Source: Lycocorax pyrrhopterus obiensis
Lineage: Eukaryota > Chordata > Aves > Passeriformes > Paradisaeidae
Length of the DNA: 64,000 nt
NCBI GenBank assembly: GCA_014706295.1
Contig: JACSVZ010000007.1
Coordinates: 5,361,699 to 5,425,698 of the forward strand
Direction of reading: 5' to 3'
The notes below the pieces were generated by a model. It was not told where the DNA came from. It worked only from the letters and a program-made list of their open reading frames with translations, and ran no database searches. This document shows positions 14,601 to 29,600 of the stretch, piece by piece (within the stretch, counting starts at the first letter, position 1; each line of letters starts with the position of its first letter). The translations under genes and the position numbers were made by a program.

Positions 14601-17600
14601 CCCGTGACAATGAAAAATTCCACCTGTTTTGCTGAAAGAGTAACTTTGGATTTGATGCTCCAATAAGAAATTTAGGTCACTACTGTATCAGCTTTGTACA
14701 AGATGAATTCGTAATACGAGTCAAATTTCTTCCCAGAATACACAGTGTAATTCTCTATAAGCTTCACAAACATTGAAGGGCAAAACTTAATCCATAAATT
14801 ACATAGCATTTCACCCTTTTAAACAGACAAGACACATGAATCATTTATGATTATGCAAGGCAAGTGATTTCACTGATCTAGGGACTTAATACTAGTTCTA
14901 GTTGTCTGGCAACATGCAACACAAGCCTAAAATGCATCCCTGTTTTCTTCTAACCTTTTCAGTGTTTCTTGCATTCCATCAAGCTCCTAAGGAAGCATGC
15001 TTAGTACATGGTAATTAAGGACTTGCATGGCTTGTTTTGTCATTTATCACTATATCCCAACTCCATTTTCTTTCTTTCAATTGTTATTTTCCAGGGGAAA
15101 CAATTTTTCTTCAGCAGAAAATCTGATGTTCCCTTACTCACTGCCTCCAGCTCTCCCCTTGGTGAGGTAGATCCTCTTGCTCTCTTTACTGTACCCACTG
15201 CCCCTGCATTACTCTCTAAGGTTTTCTAGAGTTTTTTTGGAAGAGGGACCTGAAGAGAAACACTCTGCACCCCTGGGACTGCACCACCTGATGAGGGACA
15301 AACTGGGACAGAAAGAAACATCACAGCTGCATGGGTGCTACTTTTTTGAGGATTTTCCTAAAATCTGGTTTTGTTACAAATACTAAAAGGCATGCACCAT
15401 CCTTAATGCTTGAGTATGGGGATTTTTTAAAAAACAACATCTGTTTCACAGTACAAAATTACAACCAGAGTCTAAATATATGTATTTGGAAGTATTGCTT
15501 TTGTTTGTTAACTGAAGGGAACTCACTGTGAAAGACCTAAATTCATTGACAGTTACATGACTAGGTATTAGATAAATAAAAGTTAACATTTAAAAAACAA
15601 AATCAGACTACACAATATTTATCATCACTGAATCCATTTGTGTTGACCATTTGCCTTTTTTTTTTTTTTACATCTTGATTGTTAGGGTGAAATAATCCAC
15701 TCCCCACTGCCAAGCACAGTGGGGTGTAATTTGGGTCTCTAGCAGTATAGAGCTGTGGGTGTAACAAAATACATTCACATTTCTCTGTTTCCACAACACA
15801 GGCTAGGGACCACAGCAGTTCAAACCACCACAAAGAAATGTCATCTCTGAAAGGATGGAGATGCTAATTCTCTGTTCTATCTTCAGCACATTTAGCCTTT
15901 TGCTGTTTGCTGAGGCTCCCAGTCAGTGACTAATTGTGTGAGCACTTAACGTGACAAACTCGTTTTCCTGCAGGTCATGGAACAGCAATTGCCTTTGCAA
16001 ACAGCAACCCAAGCTCTGCTCAAGTACATGAAGTGCAGGTAAAAGGCAGGGCTAGCACTGCACTTCCCAGTGGTCATTAACCCAAGGAGGCTGGACTATT
16101 ACTGTCTAAATAACTGGATGCAAAACTTATGTATGCTGAACAAAGCACATATTTCATTTGTGCCAGATATTCCAAATCTTTTATTTGAAAACATTAGCAC
16201 AGAATTGCAGATGCAATTTCTGTAATGTATGGTTTTGCTACAATTTGTACCAGATAACGATTGAATGATTTGGTATTTCTGCTGTCTTCATTCGGAGTTT
16301 TAATACTCCCTGTGAAAATACAGCTTTTATATTGCTATTAGTAAAGCCTGCAAGGAAGAGATAGAGTACACTGACCACGAGAAAATTCATTTTCTCAAAA
16401 GGCAGCAAGATGAGATTCTACATATTTTCATTCACCTGGTTATGTGTTTCGATTTCAAAGTCTGCCATAAAATGGGATTTGAAAAGTTCCTTAAAATTAT
16501 TCTAAATTAAATGCCTCCAACTATTGTTACAAGTATTATTTCCAGAGCTTCCAGAACCATGGCATCAAAATTTAAAAGTCACGTTTCCACTAGATATATC
16601 ACGTGAAAAACAGGATTCAGTCAGAGCTGCCATAAAAATAGCTATAATGTAGAGGGGGGAAACACCCACAAGTTTGCAATCAGATTCTGAGGAAACCTAA
16701 CAACAGAATTTCAGTCGGAAGGAACCTACCCTGATCACCCAGTCCCTCTTCAGGGCTGACCAAAGGCTCAAGGATATTCTTAAGGGCACTGTCCAAATGA
16801 CACTCAAACAGCAACAGGCTCTGGGCATTGACCATCTCTCTGGGAAGCCTGTCCCAGTGTTCCACCAGCCCTGCTTCCTCATCCCATCAGCTTTTAGGTG
16901 TCACACTTGTTTCCTGATTACCAAGAGTGGTCTAGCACATACACTATTATTTATAGTTAGATACACTTTCAATTTGCTCACAGTATTTTAGAATAAAAAA
17001 CTTGACCAGTAACTAAGAATACTGGCTCTGCTAACAAACCAAAAGCTGCAGTTCTGTAAATCCAATTACCAGTTAAAATCCTGCACTCAAAAACAGTTGA
17101 ACAGGCACTTGCTGAACAGATAGTGAGAAAGCTGACTTTTTATAGCAAAATTCTGAGCCACATTACCATTTTCAACAGAAAAAGGTGGTCATGTATACGA
17201 GAAAAATGGTAATTAGGAAATGAAGGGCAGCAATTTTCATAAGGAGCTAAGTGGCAACAGGAAATGGGGACAGGGGAGTGGCAGAGATAGAGACAGCCAC
17301 TGCATGAATGGACAGTAACATGCAAGACTGCTCCTCACTCTCTTGACTTCTTGAAAATTGTCATTACAGCCTCAACACCCCAAGCCTTCAATAAAACCTG
17401 CAACAGCCTTCAGAAACAATTAACCAAAGCATATCGAGTTAACACTCTACCAACACTTCTCCTCTCAGAGGCAGCAGCCTAGAGAACCTCTGCCTGAACA
17501 TCTCCCTCACTGACTAACTGCAAAAATTAGACTGAAGACTTGGAAAGGCTATTTCCGAAACTGCAAGCATGAAACTAGATTTATCTGGAAGCCTGGGAAA

Positions 17601-20600
17601 GAAAGGAACCCAGCTGCACTGGCCTGAGGGTGGTGAGGGAGCAGCTCAGAGCAGGCGGCTTTGGAAAAGGGTGCAAAAGAAGAACTTGTGAAATGCCCCT
17701 CTGCAGACAGAGTAACATTCCCCAGTTAAAACAGTGTTAAGAGTCATTCTTAATTAGGAAAACTATGTAAACAAGTAATTACCAATTTAAAAAATCTGCA
17801 AGTGGAAGATGTCTTTTTGTTTAATCTATTAGACTGAAAGACTCAGTGCCTTTAATTTTCAGATGCCTCAGGAATGAAATCAATCCATGCAAATACTTGA
17901 ATAGAAATTGCTTAGGTATGAGCAAACTGCATTCCAAAAGTGCAGTAATACAAGGCCTGAGAATATGGACAACCTCACTGTTACTTACAGTACACACTGA
18001 TCTAGAAGTGATGAAGGATTAATGCATTGCACTAAATAAACTTTGCTACTAATAATATAGTTTAGAATATAAAAGAACTACCTACTCCATTTAATTCCTA
18101 AATACCTACTCCAGTGTAAAGAACAAAGACTTCACTAAGAAATAAGATCTCAGAGACAGAGCTACTAAAAATAGCAATTGTGCTTCGGTTTACACCTCAG
18201 TGCAATTTGATAAATTTTCACAAATAGACAAATCTTCAGTAGTAGCATCTGCCCCTACCCCCTTACAAAAAATGCTGGCCTCTTGGTCCTGCAGGGAGGG
18301 CCTTCCTTCATGTTAATACTTTGAAAAGCATGCGTAATTTTCAGGCACCACTATCAAGAGACTAGACAGAGGGTGTACAGAGAAATATTTATTTATAGGC
18401 AGCCTAAAAAAAAAAAAACCTGTGGTGACAAAACTCTTCAGTGATTTTTCTGGTTGGAGAATGATACTAAATTGCAATCACTGATTCACTCCCTATTTCA
18501 TTTATTTCTGACATCAAATATCTCTCTTTTGTTTTTAATCTGATTATTAAAAAGAAGCAATTTCTCATGTGTCTTTTCTCTTCCTTCCTATCTACAGCAT
18601 CCTACTGCTATCTCTTCTCATTTTGCTTGAGAGTTTTCTTTCCAGAACACACTTTCATTTAAAAAAACCCAAAAACCAAACACATCCCCACCCTAACTCG
18701 CAGTTTTGTTTAAACACCAAACCCACTGGTTATTACTTGCACTGCTATTCTTCCTGACAAACTGAGCCCCATTATTGCAAACATCTCTTGTGGATTAGTA
18801 GTGAAGTGAAGCTGCAAAAACAGCCCTTTTGAAGTCATAATGACAAGCACACTCTACGCTCTTCAAAACGAAAAGACAGAGAGCCTCACTTATCTGTTAC
18901 TTTACCACCCTACAGATCTGACATTCAAAATTTGCCCAGAAACTGGGGGTGAAGAAGAGAACTGCTCCATGTCTAAACTTTGTTTTCCTGTGAGTACTGG
19001 CCTCAGTCTACTGAACTGGCTGTTCTTTGATGGTGCTCCCAGATATACAGCTCACATAAGCACTGCCAGCTTTTCTTCCTTGCTCTATTTCTACCCATTC
19101 TTTAATATGTTCTCCAGCTCAGCAAAACCATTACCTTTTTTACTTAGGCAATTTGCCCATTATGAAATGTAATGTAATATTAGCTGTATGAAGTAATTTA
19201 CAAATGCTAAGCACCCACTACTTTCTAGCCAGATTCTACTTCATAACCAGATTCTCAATCTCATTTTAATGAAAAGTCAATTTTCAACATGCCCTGTGGC
19301 TTGTAATTTCCTCTTCAATTTCACACTCCCTTTAAGCCACAGCAGAAAACACCGCCCCACGTTCACACCCCTGCAAACTTGCCTCCTTCCCAACTTAAGC
19401 ATTTTGGTTTTTCCTATGTACTTTAGTTCACTTCTGATTCTCATTCCTGTTTCTCAATGTCTTTTGTCCTTTACAGAAGAAGTGGGATGTCTAAGATGTG
19501 GTTTTGGATAGCTAACATTCACAGATCTACTGGGATCCTTTGCGGTTCTTAGGAAGTACACAAAGCAGCCGTGATTTTCCTCCTAGAATTAATGCTTTAT
19601 CATTTAACTCTCAGATTATAGGACTCAAAAGCACATACAGCACCCATGGATTGCAAGATAATCTCTAACATGACAACATGCAATGAGATAAATTGAAGAT
19701 TTGCAGTCTTATCTGTTGGCCAGATCATTAAAGTTAAAAAGTTTTATTAAGAGGGAAGTCTAAAGCAAAGGTATTTGGCCCATCTCATTGGGCTAGAGAC
19801 ACCAAATTTGTAAAATCAGACAAATTACACCATTTGTCTACTTCAACTGCTTCTCATAAGAGAACAGTCCCTCAGCAGGGCCAATGGAATTGGACACAGG
19901 CACTCCTCTAACGCTTTTTTCAGCAGATTTAATACGATAATAGGCACCAGTGCCTATTATCTGAGGAGCACAGATACACTGCAGTCTGCCAGTGCCACCA
20001 GACAGGCACCACCCCATAATCCAAACTGGAAATTCCTTGCAACACTCAGACCTTAAAAACAAGGCAGGGATCAGACCACTGCAAGAGATTACATGGCATA
20101 AAGGGTACGTGAGGCATCACCACCTAGGGGAAAAGAAAGCCAATTGTTCCACTACACAGATCTCACACCTTACAAGGCTCTAACATAAGACTTAATTTAT
20201 TAAGACTCTTAATTTGAAATCATTGTGTTTTTTCACTTCTATCAGAAACCAGTGTCCATTACAGTAACTTACAGCTATTAAAAAGATCATTCCTGCTTTC
20301 ATTTTGCTATCCTCAAAATTTTTAAGAAAGAGGCAGTTTACTATGTCATTTGAGGTTATAGTTGGGGAAAATGGGGTATTTTAGAGGGCATTAAATTCCC
20401 CGTTAGGTTTATAGTTTTATCATTTCTCACTATACTCGTCACATGCCTACAGTTTTGACACATTCTTTTCAGAAGAAAAGGGCTTGCATAAAAGGGCAGA
20501 AAAGAGTAAGTTTGATAAGCATATTTTTTCCACACCATCAATTATAGCATTTCAGAGAATTTGTTCTAGTAAAATATGGCTATCAAATAATAATAAATTT

Positions 20601-23600
20601 TATGGACGAAATCTCTGTTCATTCACCAAGCATATGTTAAAAGTACACCTGAGCAATCTACAGTTTCAAAGAGATCTTACTTCTTAAAGAGATCCTTGAA
20701 TACCAAATTTTAAAACAGCAACACATCTGTAAGGCAGCCTCCACACTGACTTAGCAAAAAGGGCTGATAGCCCAAATGAAGACATCTTAAGACCAGAAAG
20801 AACTGCTGCCCTTTTGAGTGGTCAAATTCATTCAGAGACCATCGATTAAAGGCTCCCATTTTCTAGCATGGAACTGGTCTCATAAAGGCTCTCCCCAATA
20901 AAGCCAGCCAAACAAGCAGTTCTCCTAAGGAAAAGGAATACAGGTTATTCAAAGAGTAAAAAATGGTACTAGAAGACGTAATTATTTCATACAGCATAAT
21001 CTTCTTACTCTTGTAGTATTAGCACAAGACTAGCTTGGCCCGTTAGCAGAGAACAAATTGTTCTTAATATTTTGCCTCTGTTCTTAGAGCATAAAAAGCA
21101 ATTTTCCAATAATTTGTAGCAGAAATGGCCCAGAGAATGGTTCTCAAAACCATTAGACTGATCCTCAGCCTCCAAAAGTGCCTAAGGGCTCTCATGTCTG
21201 ACCACACAAGCCAGCTGTCTCATCACAGGAAACCGTAAATCAGAAATCTCAAAGTTAATAGTGCAGAATAATGCTCAGGCCCAAGTAATTCTCTGCAACT
21301 GCATCTCAGCATGGACTTGCAGCTGACGAGATGTTGTATATCGTACACTGCATTATCAAACAAACCCTACTAAAGGTAACCCGCTAAACCCAAATGAAGC
21401 ACACTTCAACTGCAGTGCTATGAAAAGAATCTTTAAAGGAAGAGATGTGGTTCCTGGCTTTGCCATGGACTTCCTATGAAATTATGAAGAAACATTAAGA
21501 TGTCAATTATTTACTGAACTCGGATAATAATCTGCCTCAGATGATGACTCAGCTGCTTTTGGTTTACATTAATGAGTTATTCTGCTGACGTTCAGGAAAT
21601 AAGCCCATTTTTCTAATACAGGCAGCTGCCCTCATCAAAATTCCTTCGCATGTCTGTCAGAAATCAAGGAAATTCTCTGCTATGTCTTTTTTGAGACTAT
21701 TCTTAATCATAGTTATCGAGAAATCTCACCTATAATACTAAATTAATATTAAAAAAGGAAAGACTGTACTTGAAGAGTCAATTACAGAATTAAATATCCA
21801 GATTTCTGTCTTTCGGCCACGAAGAGAAAACAGAATTCACTATAAAAATAGCATTCAGTGGTAAAATAATTTCCTTCAAGATAGGAGTTTTAGTGCATGG
21901 TCTCCTCAATATCTAGTTACCAAGTCTGGACTGATCACCAACAACCTAATCTGAAACCACATGAACAATGCAAATCTTTTCATTAAAGACTTGATCCAAA
22001 AATTTTTCATGGATAGGCTCTGCATAGCTACTCTGGAGCCTCTTTCCAGAATAGCTGAATTTGAGTGTAATTACTATCCAAGCTAATGGAACTGCTTCCA
22101 TTACAAAATCCTCAAGTTTCTAGAACATTTAAATGCTACACTGCTTTTCCCCACTTAAACACTGTACAAGTAGAGTTTTTAAAGTGGGTTCCCCTTCTCC
22201 TTCCCTAAATTTCAGCTTCATGTCCTCAAAGGTTGAAGCTACGCCTGCTTGACTTCCATCCATGGGAACAGTCCCTTTATTCACAAAACAGGATCAAGAC
22301 AAAAATATTTGTATAGCTGCTTTTAAATCTATGAGTTGATGTTAGTGCTTAGATAACTTAGTAAGTGGCTTTACACTTGAATAATTGGCTACATAGAGAT
22401 GCTCTGAAGTTGGAAAGTAAAACCACAGATCACATATTCCCACGCTTTAGAAATGAAATGTTGGTGACATTGCCACTGACAGGTGAGAGGGGTTAACTCT
22501 ATACTGAAGTCTTTTAATTTCACAGGTCAACTCAGAATAACTTACACTTTATGTGAGGTTGGTTTCTGTTTGTTTGTGGGCTTTTTTCTATACACTCGGT
22601 GCACCTAGAATTATAGGATTAAAACCCATTTAAATCAGCTGCACTTCTAAGACAAAAGACTTGTAAAGACAATTCAATACACTGTTCCTATCTGAAATTC
22701 ATTGGTGTTGGGTTAGCAGAGAGAAGAGCTGCTCTATGTCCGAATTCAATGTAACAATCATGTGCTAACGTTCATTTCCCACGCAGCCGAGGTAGGTGCA
22801 TCTGCTGCTTAATTCACCTCTTGGGAGGAAGAAGAAATGCAGAAGCCCATCATAAAAGCAGTACAGAAACTCACAGCCCTTGCAGCCTAAACAAGAGAGA
22901 GACGGAATACAACTGACCTCCCAGTTCCCTCCCACCTCTCCCCCTCTCAGTATATAGAGAAGAAATACCAGGAGTTAGGGTCACATATTTAAGCTAAAGA
23001 TTCTGATTTTGGAGTAATGAAAGGACACTGGCACAGGTAAACCCCTAGCCTTGCCAAAGAAAGATCAGCCTTGACCCATATGCTAGAAAGAACACCTGCT
23101 TACTGACCAGAAATGTGCTACTTTTACAGACACCTGTACAGAGCAAATAAATACCGCTGGCAGTTCTGCCCCCCTTGCTAGAGAGCACTCTGAACAATTG
23201 CAGCATCTTTGCAGTAAAGTCCTGTTTGGTACCAATCATCTCATTTCTCTGTTGCTTTTCAGTGAAACGTGCGTTTTCTTCTGCACCCCACCACCACCAA
23301 GTGCTGGCCGTGCAAAGTGACACACTGCAGGCAACTGCTGTTTTGAGATAGCAGACATGTGGCCAGTTCGATACTTTTCTGCCCTACCCCTCTAACCAAG
23401 CATTCTGTGGCTTTTCTGCTATAACTGATCATTCAGAAACCCATGGTAAAATGTTCTAAAACTTTCTGCAGAAAAGAGCCTCTTCAGTAGATGGACAGCA
23501 GGCAATCCTGACTTTGACTCCTAGGCTAGGTGCACTGTTATGTAAATAGAGAATAGATTCAGATAGCACTTGCATTACAGAATGCTGCAAATGCCTGCAA

Positions 23601-26600
23601 AAAAAAAACCTGAAGCATAGTGTTAAAAATGGTATGTAGGCTCCCAGCTAATTGAATTTGCATAGAAGCACAGCAGGGATCTCAGAAATCCTAAGATAGC
23701 TCTTTTTTGTTATATTTTGCTGCTTTAAACTAGGATGCCAAGAGCAGGTTTGATACAAAGACACCAAGCACACGACAATACCAAAGCACTCTGTAAAAGT
23801 GACATGTAACTAACACAGCAGCTTAACTGATAACCTCCACCAATGGCAGAAAATATTTTGCTAAGAACAAAACAGAGAACTGCTACCAAAATATAACGTA
23901 AGCCCTCTAAATTGGGAAGGCGCAGCTCACAGCATGGCAGCCAAGGTTCCCAAGAAAAGGCGTGGATCTCCCCATGTCCAAACTTCAGCCCAGTTTTGGA
24001 AGACAACAGTGCTTGACAATGGTGCTTGGCTCGGTTTGGGTGCATGTCGTCGTGGTGACGCAGCAGGCTTAACAAATCCGCTCTGAAGGCTCAGCAACAT
24101 GAAGCATCACTACAAAACCTCTGTGATTGACTGAATCAGCCAGTACTTGAGAACTGACTTCCAGTACTGACTGTGCAGAAATCTCCGCTCACAGGTGAAA
24201 ACCAGCATTTTCTAGACAGTTTTAGCAACTCTGCCAGCCTGGGAGGCAAACACAGGTACTACCACCAAGTTTAAGCAGCTGGGGCAACTCAGCAGTTGCT
24301 CAACATTGCTCTGCATTAGAGGCACAAAGGTACACTCCAAGAGCAGTGAAAAGTGTTCGACTGTGAAGCTTCTGCAGAAATGACAGACTGCTAGAAGTCT
24401 AATGACACCTCTTCAGTGCAAGGGTCTTCATTTGACTTAGACAAAAGATCAATCAGAATTATCAAACTTAATTATTTGCAAACACCAGTATTTTTCACAC
24501 TGTCAAATTAAAAAGCCCACAGACTGACCTTATTCACAACTTTTCTAGGGGTAAACTCAAATTTTGGGAACATCAGTAAAATGACAAATAAACATGTTGT
24601 ATCTAACTTTGTGCCTTTTTCTTTTTGTACATAGCTGATGACGCAACAGTAGTTTTTTTAACAGCTAAGCCTACTAGCACAAAACTTACCTCCATTTGCT
24701 TAGTGCCACAAAAATATTCCTGCTGAATTCAAGTCTGTCAGCTAATTTTAAACGCCCACAGTACTTCCCTTTTAATACCCATCTTGTACACATACAAAAA
24801 AAGCATGTGCTATGCTATTTTTGAGTATCAATCTGAAATTGAATTTCCCCCCTAAAGAAGTGAGGCCTGAAATACGTTTAGTTACATCTTATGTGGGAGA
24901 ACTTAAAAGTTTTATCCTTTAACAATAAATCATAAAGACTGTTTCCTGCTCAAGCTTACAAGCACTGATACTCTAGCAATAGCATATATTGTGGAATATT
25001 CTGAGGTGCTTGCCCATCCTTCTCAAGTATTTCTGTGCAGAATTTCAGTCAAGGTAAATTTACTGGTAACATTTCCCTGCGGAATGGCAACTGGTGGACA
25101 ACAATCATGGGTAAGTCAGACACAGGTACCAGGGCAGCAATTTCTCTTTTAGGGGGTAGAGTAGGGATGGGGACCCTGCTCTGTATTTAGCTTGCACCTA
25201 CAGCACTTCTTCAGGTAACTTGGACCAACAAGGCATGCATTTGGGACTATTTTAAGAGTGCATTTTTACAAAGAAAACCTTAAATAGCTACTAGGGTTTT
25301 CCAGGGCACCTCTGTGTACTTTTAACATTTATCCCACTCTATTTACAACCAGTCCCGTTGAACTTTCCATTCTTTACTATAAATGAACCGTACTTTCTCC
25401 TAGTCACTTTTTATACAAACTATCAGCCATCATCATGTGGAGTAAGAATACCTAGCACAATCCTGCAATTCGGCAGAATTTAAAATTCCCAAAGCCACAG
25501 TCAGTCAGGACTAGAATGACTAAATTCCCCCAGTGAAATAAAACCTGCTAGATTAAGGCTCTCAGTGTAGGGCCTGCTGCTCTGATCTGGTATGAAAGAA
25601 ATGTTTCTTCATGTATGAACCTGTCAGCACTGTCAGGTTGTGAAGGAAGACTTCCGAAGCACACTGCTTGTTACTGAAACTATTAATTACTGCAATGCCA
25701 TGGAAAATCTGGGGAGAGGGTCAATTGCCATAGCTGGTGGAAGGAAAACTGCAAGCTAAGCTTCCAAAAGCAAATGTGTTACAAAAGCAATTTTTTGCAA
25801 ACTTATTCACTGTCACTCATCTTCAACTTGTATTAATTGTGTATTAGAAGTGCGTAACACCTTTAAGTAGATGCAAGCCTACATACACTAAATTACCATC
25901 ATTCTAGCCCCTGCTGCATTAATATCAATGCAAGGCTTCTTGTACCTCAAGCTCCTGCAAGCTATAAGGCAATCTTCTAAGTATCTGTGATACAATATGA
26001 AGGAGTAACCTATAGAGACTAACTAAACCATGTTTCAGGGAAAGTTTAAAAGAAATTAATTCAGAACTGTTTCTGCAATATACTGCCCATCACAGGCTGC
26101 TAAATGTGCTTGCACTTTACAAATGCAATACCATTACTACCTCACCAGCAGCCATTCGACTGCATAAGCATAATTCAGAGATGGCAAGAGTACCAGATTT
26201 CTTCTGCAATAATAACAATGTTAAAAAGTTTGTCATGGGATTAGTTTGAGATTGATTTTTTAAATCAAATCAGGAGTTATATTTCATTACTAAGGAATCT
26301 CCCTCCCACTCCCTTGCTGTCCCATCTGAAATGGTCAGTGGAAGTACGGCACTGAAAGAACACGTCTGAGCTGTGCAATGACAGCTTCTGGCTAAGGCAT
26401 CCTGGGACCTCCTCGTCATCTGAAAGATGAACTGCAAGCACACATTGAAAGATACGGCCCCAGCAACACCTGACAGTTCACAATTCTCACACTGCACGTA
26501 CTCCTGCATCTGCCCATACAAACACACAAAACCAGTACGGTGATGGGTAGGGAGGAATGGAGAAAAGGCAGGCCAATATTGGGTTAAAGACAACAAAAAA

Positions 26601-29600
26601 AAAGAGGAAATCTAGCTCTATCTTCCCACATACAGCACCAAGTCATGATTTTGCACTCAGACTGAAGCTGAAGATAATAAAATCCTTTTCATTGTTATTC
26701 TAAATACACTCTACACACATTATTTTTCTAAGTACCTTTAAACTTTTAGGTAGCCTGAGTAAACTATCTGCAGACAATTTGCACTGATAAGCTCACAGGC
26801 TCCTATTTCTAAACTATGATTTAAAAAGAAGATTATTTATCCTGTGTGACCTTATTACTATACATATATATACACAAATGAACATGTATGCACATACATA
26901 GTCTGGGAGATTCCTAAGGAATCCACAGGCATAGAACCTATAGTAAATCTTCATTTAAACATAAAAATTAAAATAAACAAAATCCTAAAGTAAGAGAATG
27001 TTTTAAACATAGTTTGATGTATAAATGCAGTTCCACTGAACACAATGAAGTTAGCTCACATGCTAACGTCACCGCATCTGTTTTATCTGCAGGACAGCGC
27101 ACAGACAACTACACACCTGCCACCCCATTTTTGCAAATCTAAATTTCAAATGGAGTTCATTTTTATTTTGTTTAAACAGTAAAAACTGTGTTTGAAAACC
27201 TGTACTTCCAGGGTGAATGACAGCTGAAGGAATAACTTTTTGCAGTCTGGACACAGAAAATACTGTAAATTGAACAATTAGGCATGATTTTAGTTCAAGT
27301 GCAAGATCTGAAATGTATTTTAAGCAATGTATTCATTCTCACAAAAACCCATACAGAAGCATCAGATGGTTTATAGCAAGAATGTACAGTCATTTCTTGT
27401 TCCAGTTTCAAACACTGACTATTCCTTATTCTCTATTTCAAGCACTAATGCAGACCATGAGGAACTGGAGAGAGTACCTCGTCCTCATTAGAAAGCCTAA
27501 GTTTCATCCAGATATATTACAGGAATCAAAGGAGGTAAGACACTTGATCCCCCATCACATTACTAAACTTTTCAAATTAGTTGATTTAGAGGAATAGTTT
27601 GAATTAAGGATTAAAAACCATATAGCTTAAATATATGTATAAGTTGTTTTGCTGAAACTCAGAGACAGGGTGAAAGCGTGAGTAAAATTACCACATAGCC
27701 TCAGTATACTAACAATTACCTCTTCTCCTTTTGGAGTAAATCAAAGATGTCAAAGCTCTGAAAGCCTTGAGCCCAGCAATCTACAAGACCACTGGTTACA
27801 GCACCTACTAACAGATCAGCAGTGTGTGCAAACTAACATTCAATTTAATTAATGCACAGCCCCTGTCACAGGGGCTTGTACAATCTGCTTTTAAGGGAAC
27901 AGAGACAGACCAGCTATTTATACTTCAGGTTAGCAGTGAGCTCTAGCGAACAGTCTTGTCTCAAGATGCAATAGGACTCCACTCTAGAGAAGTATTACCG
28001 AAAACTGTGCACAAACTAAATTAAAAAAGAACATCTTTCTACTTATCTGCCCATCTTTAAAATGTAACATTCACGACGTTGCAATGAACTCTGAAATGCT
28101 CCCACACTTTTGCATTATGAATAGTTGTCATTACCAAACCAGCGAAACCCCAATATGGATCAGATGCAAATTATTAGAAGATTTCCTCACATGTAGTTAA
28201 CTACAAGTATATAATGTGCACAAAGTGAATGCTGCCTATGCAATGGTACAGTTATGAACCAATGCATATTCCTTCTTCTCATTTTTGAATTGTTTTATGT
28301 AAGAAAGAAAAAAAATGTCATAGGGTATTAGGTACACCACATGTCATTGCAGAAGTCCAAAACTGTCACTGGATATGGAGCACCCATCACACTGAAGCCA
28401 CTGCTGAGAAAAATCAAGAGAAAAATCAGGTAGGAACCCAATGAACACTTGGAAGTGAAGACTACTGGTACTAACAGGCCACAGGAATGCCATGGGAAGG
28501 GCTTGCTTCCACAGACCTTCCAGCTAAGAGAAGCCACTGGATTTCATCCCAGCCATGACTCAAAGCCTTCCCACAGTCTGTAAAGACAGTCTGCAGCAAA
28601 TAGTCATGTATTATTTTATGGAGGAGCACTAGTAGAGAAGGTTTAAGAGAAAGTGTTCTCTCAGCCATCATGCTTCTCAAAACCTGAATAAAGAACATCA
28701 GAAAACTCAACCAGGTGGCAGATGGATGAGATGTAGAGAAGAATCAGAAATTACAATTATAGTTTCCCTCTCCCAAGCAGATGGAGAACCATTCCATAGC
28801 AAATACAGCGTACACAAGAAACCTCTCTTTACTTCTGGTTCTTTCAGGTTCAGACATAGGAAGCCCAAGTTTGTGCCTGACCTGACACACAGATTCCCCC
28901 CCTCAAAATATCAACAAAGAATCAACAAATGACTTCAACAAAAGAAAGCACACAGTAAGTTTTTCACTGTCCTTGTTACATTTGAAAGTGAGACTTCAGG
29001 AGTGTTGCGAACAAGAGTATATAGCTAACATTTCTAACAGGGATATATTTCTGTCACCCCACATGGAAAGAATACAACAGAACAGGAAGTAGTTTGTGTT
29101 TATTCATGTGAAAACAGCAACACACTATAGAAGAGGGTTCAGAGTAATCTCTTCATTAGGCATCGCTTCCACTTCAAAAATTCCTAAAACTTCCCCATAG
29201 TATTTTTAATGGTCAAATACAGAAAACAGAATTGTGAAGAAACCCACTAGTGTTGTACCGTGCATCTTCTGAAACTACAAATGTCAATATGTGGGCAACT
29301 TGTTGATATTACACAGCTTGTAGGACCAGGGGAACTATGCAAGATGTACACACCCGTATTGACATATTGAGCAGAAGAGACAGGAAAGAAGTTGCATTCA
29401 CTTTCTAGTGCAAGTCTACAATAATCACACAGACAGAACAACATTTATTAACAGGAATGGAACAAGTCCACACATGAATAAGAGAAGATCATAAATAATA
29501 CAGTTGCAAAAAAGATTGAAAATCTCAGACTGAGGTAGTCAGGACTGTGCAATATGGGTATTTGTACAGAGCACCTGTACAGCAGTTTCTCAAAAGCAGA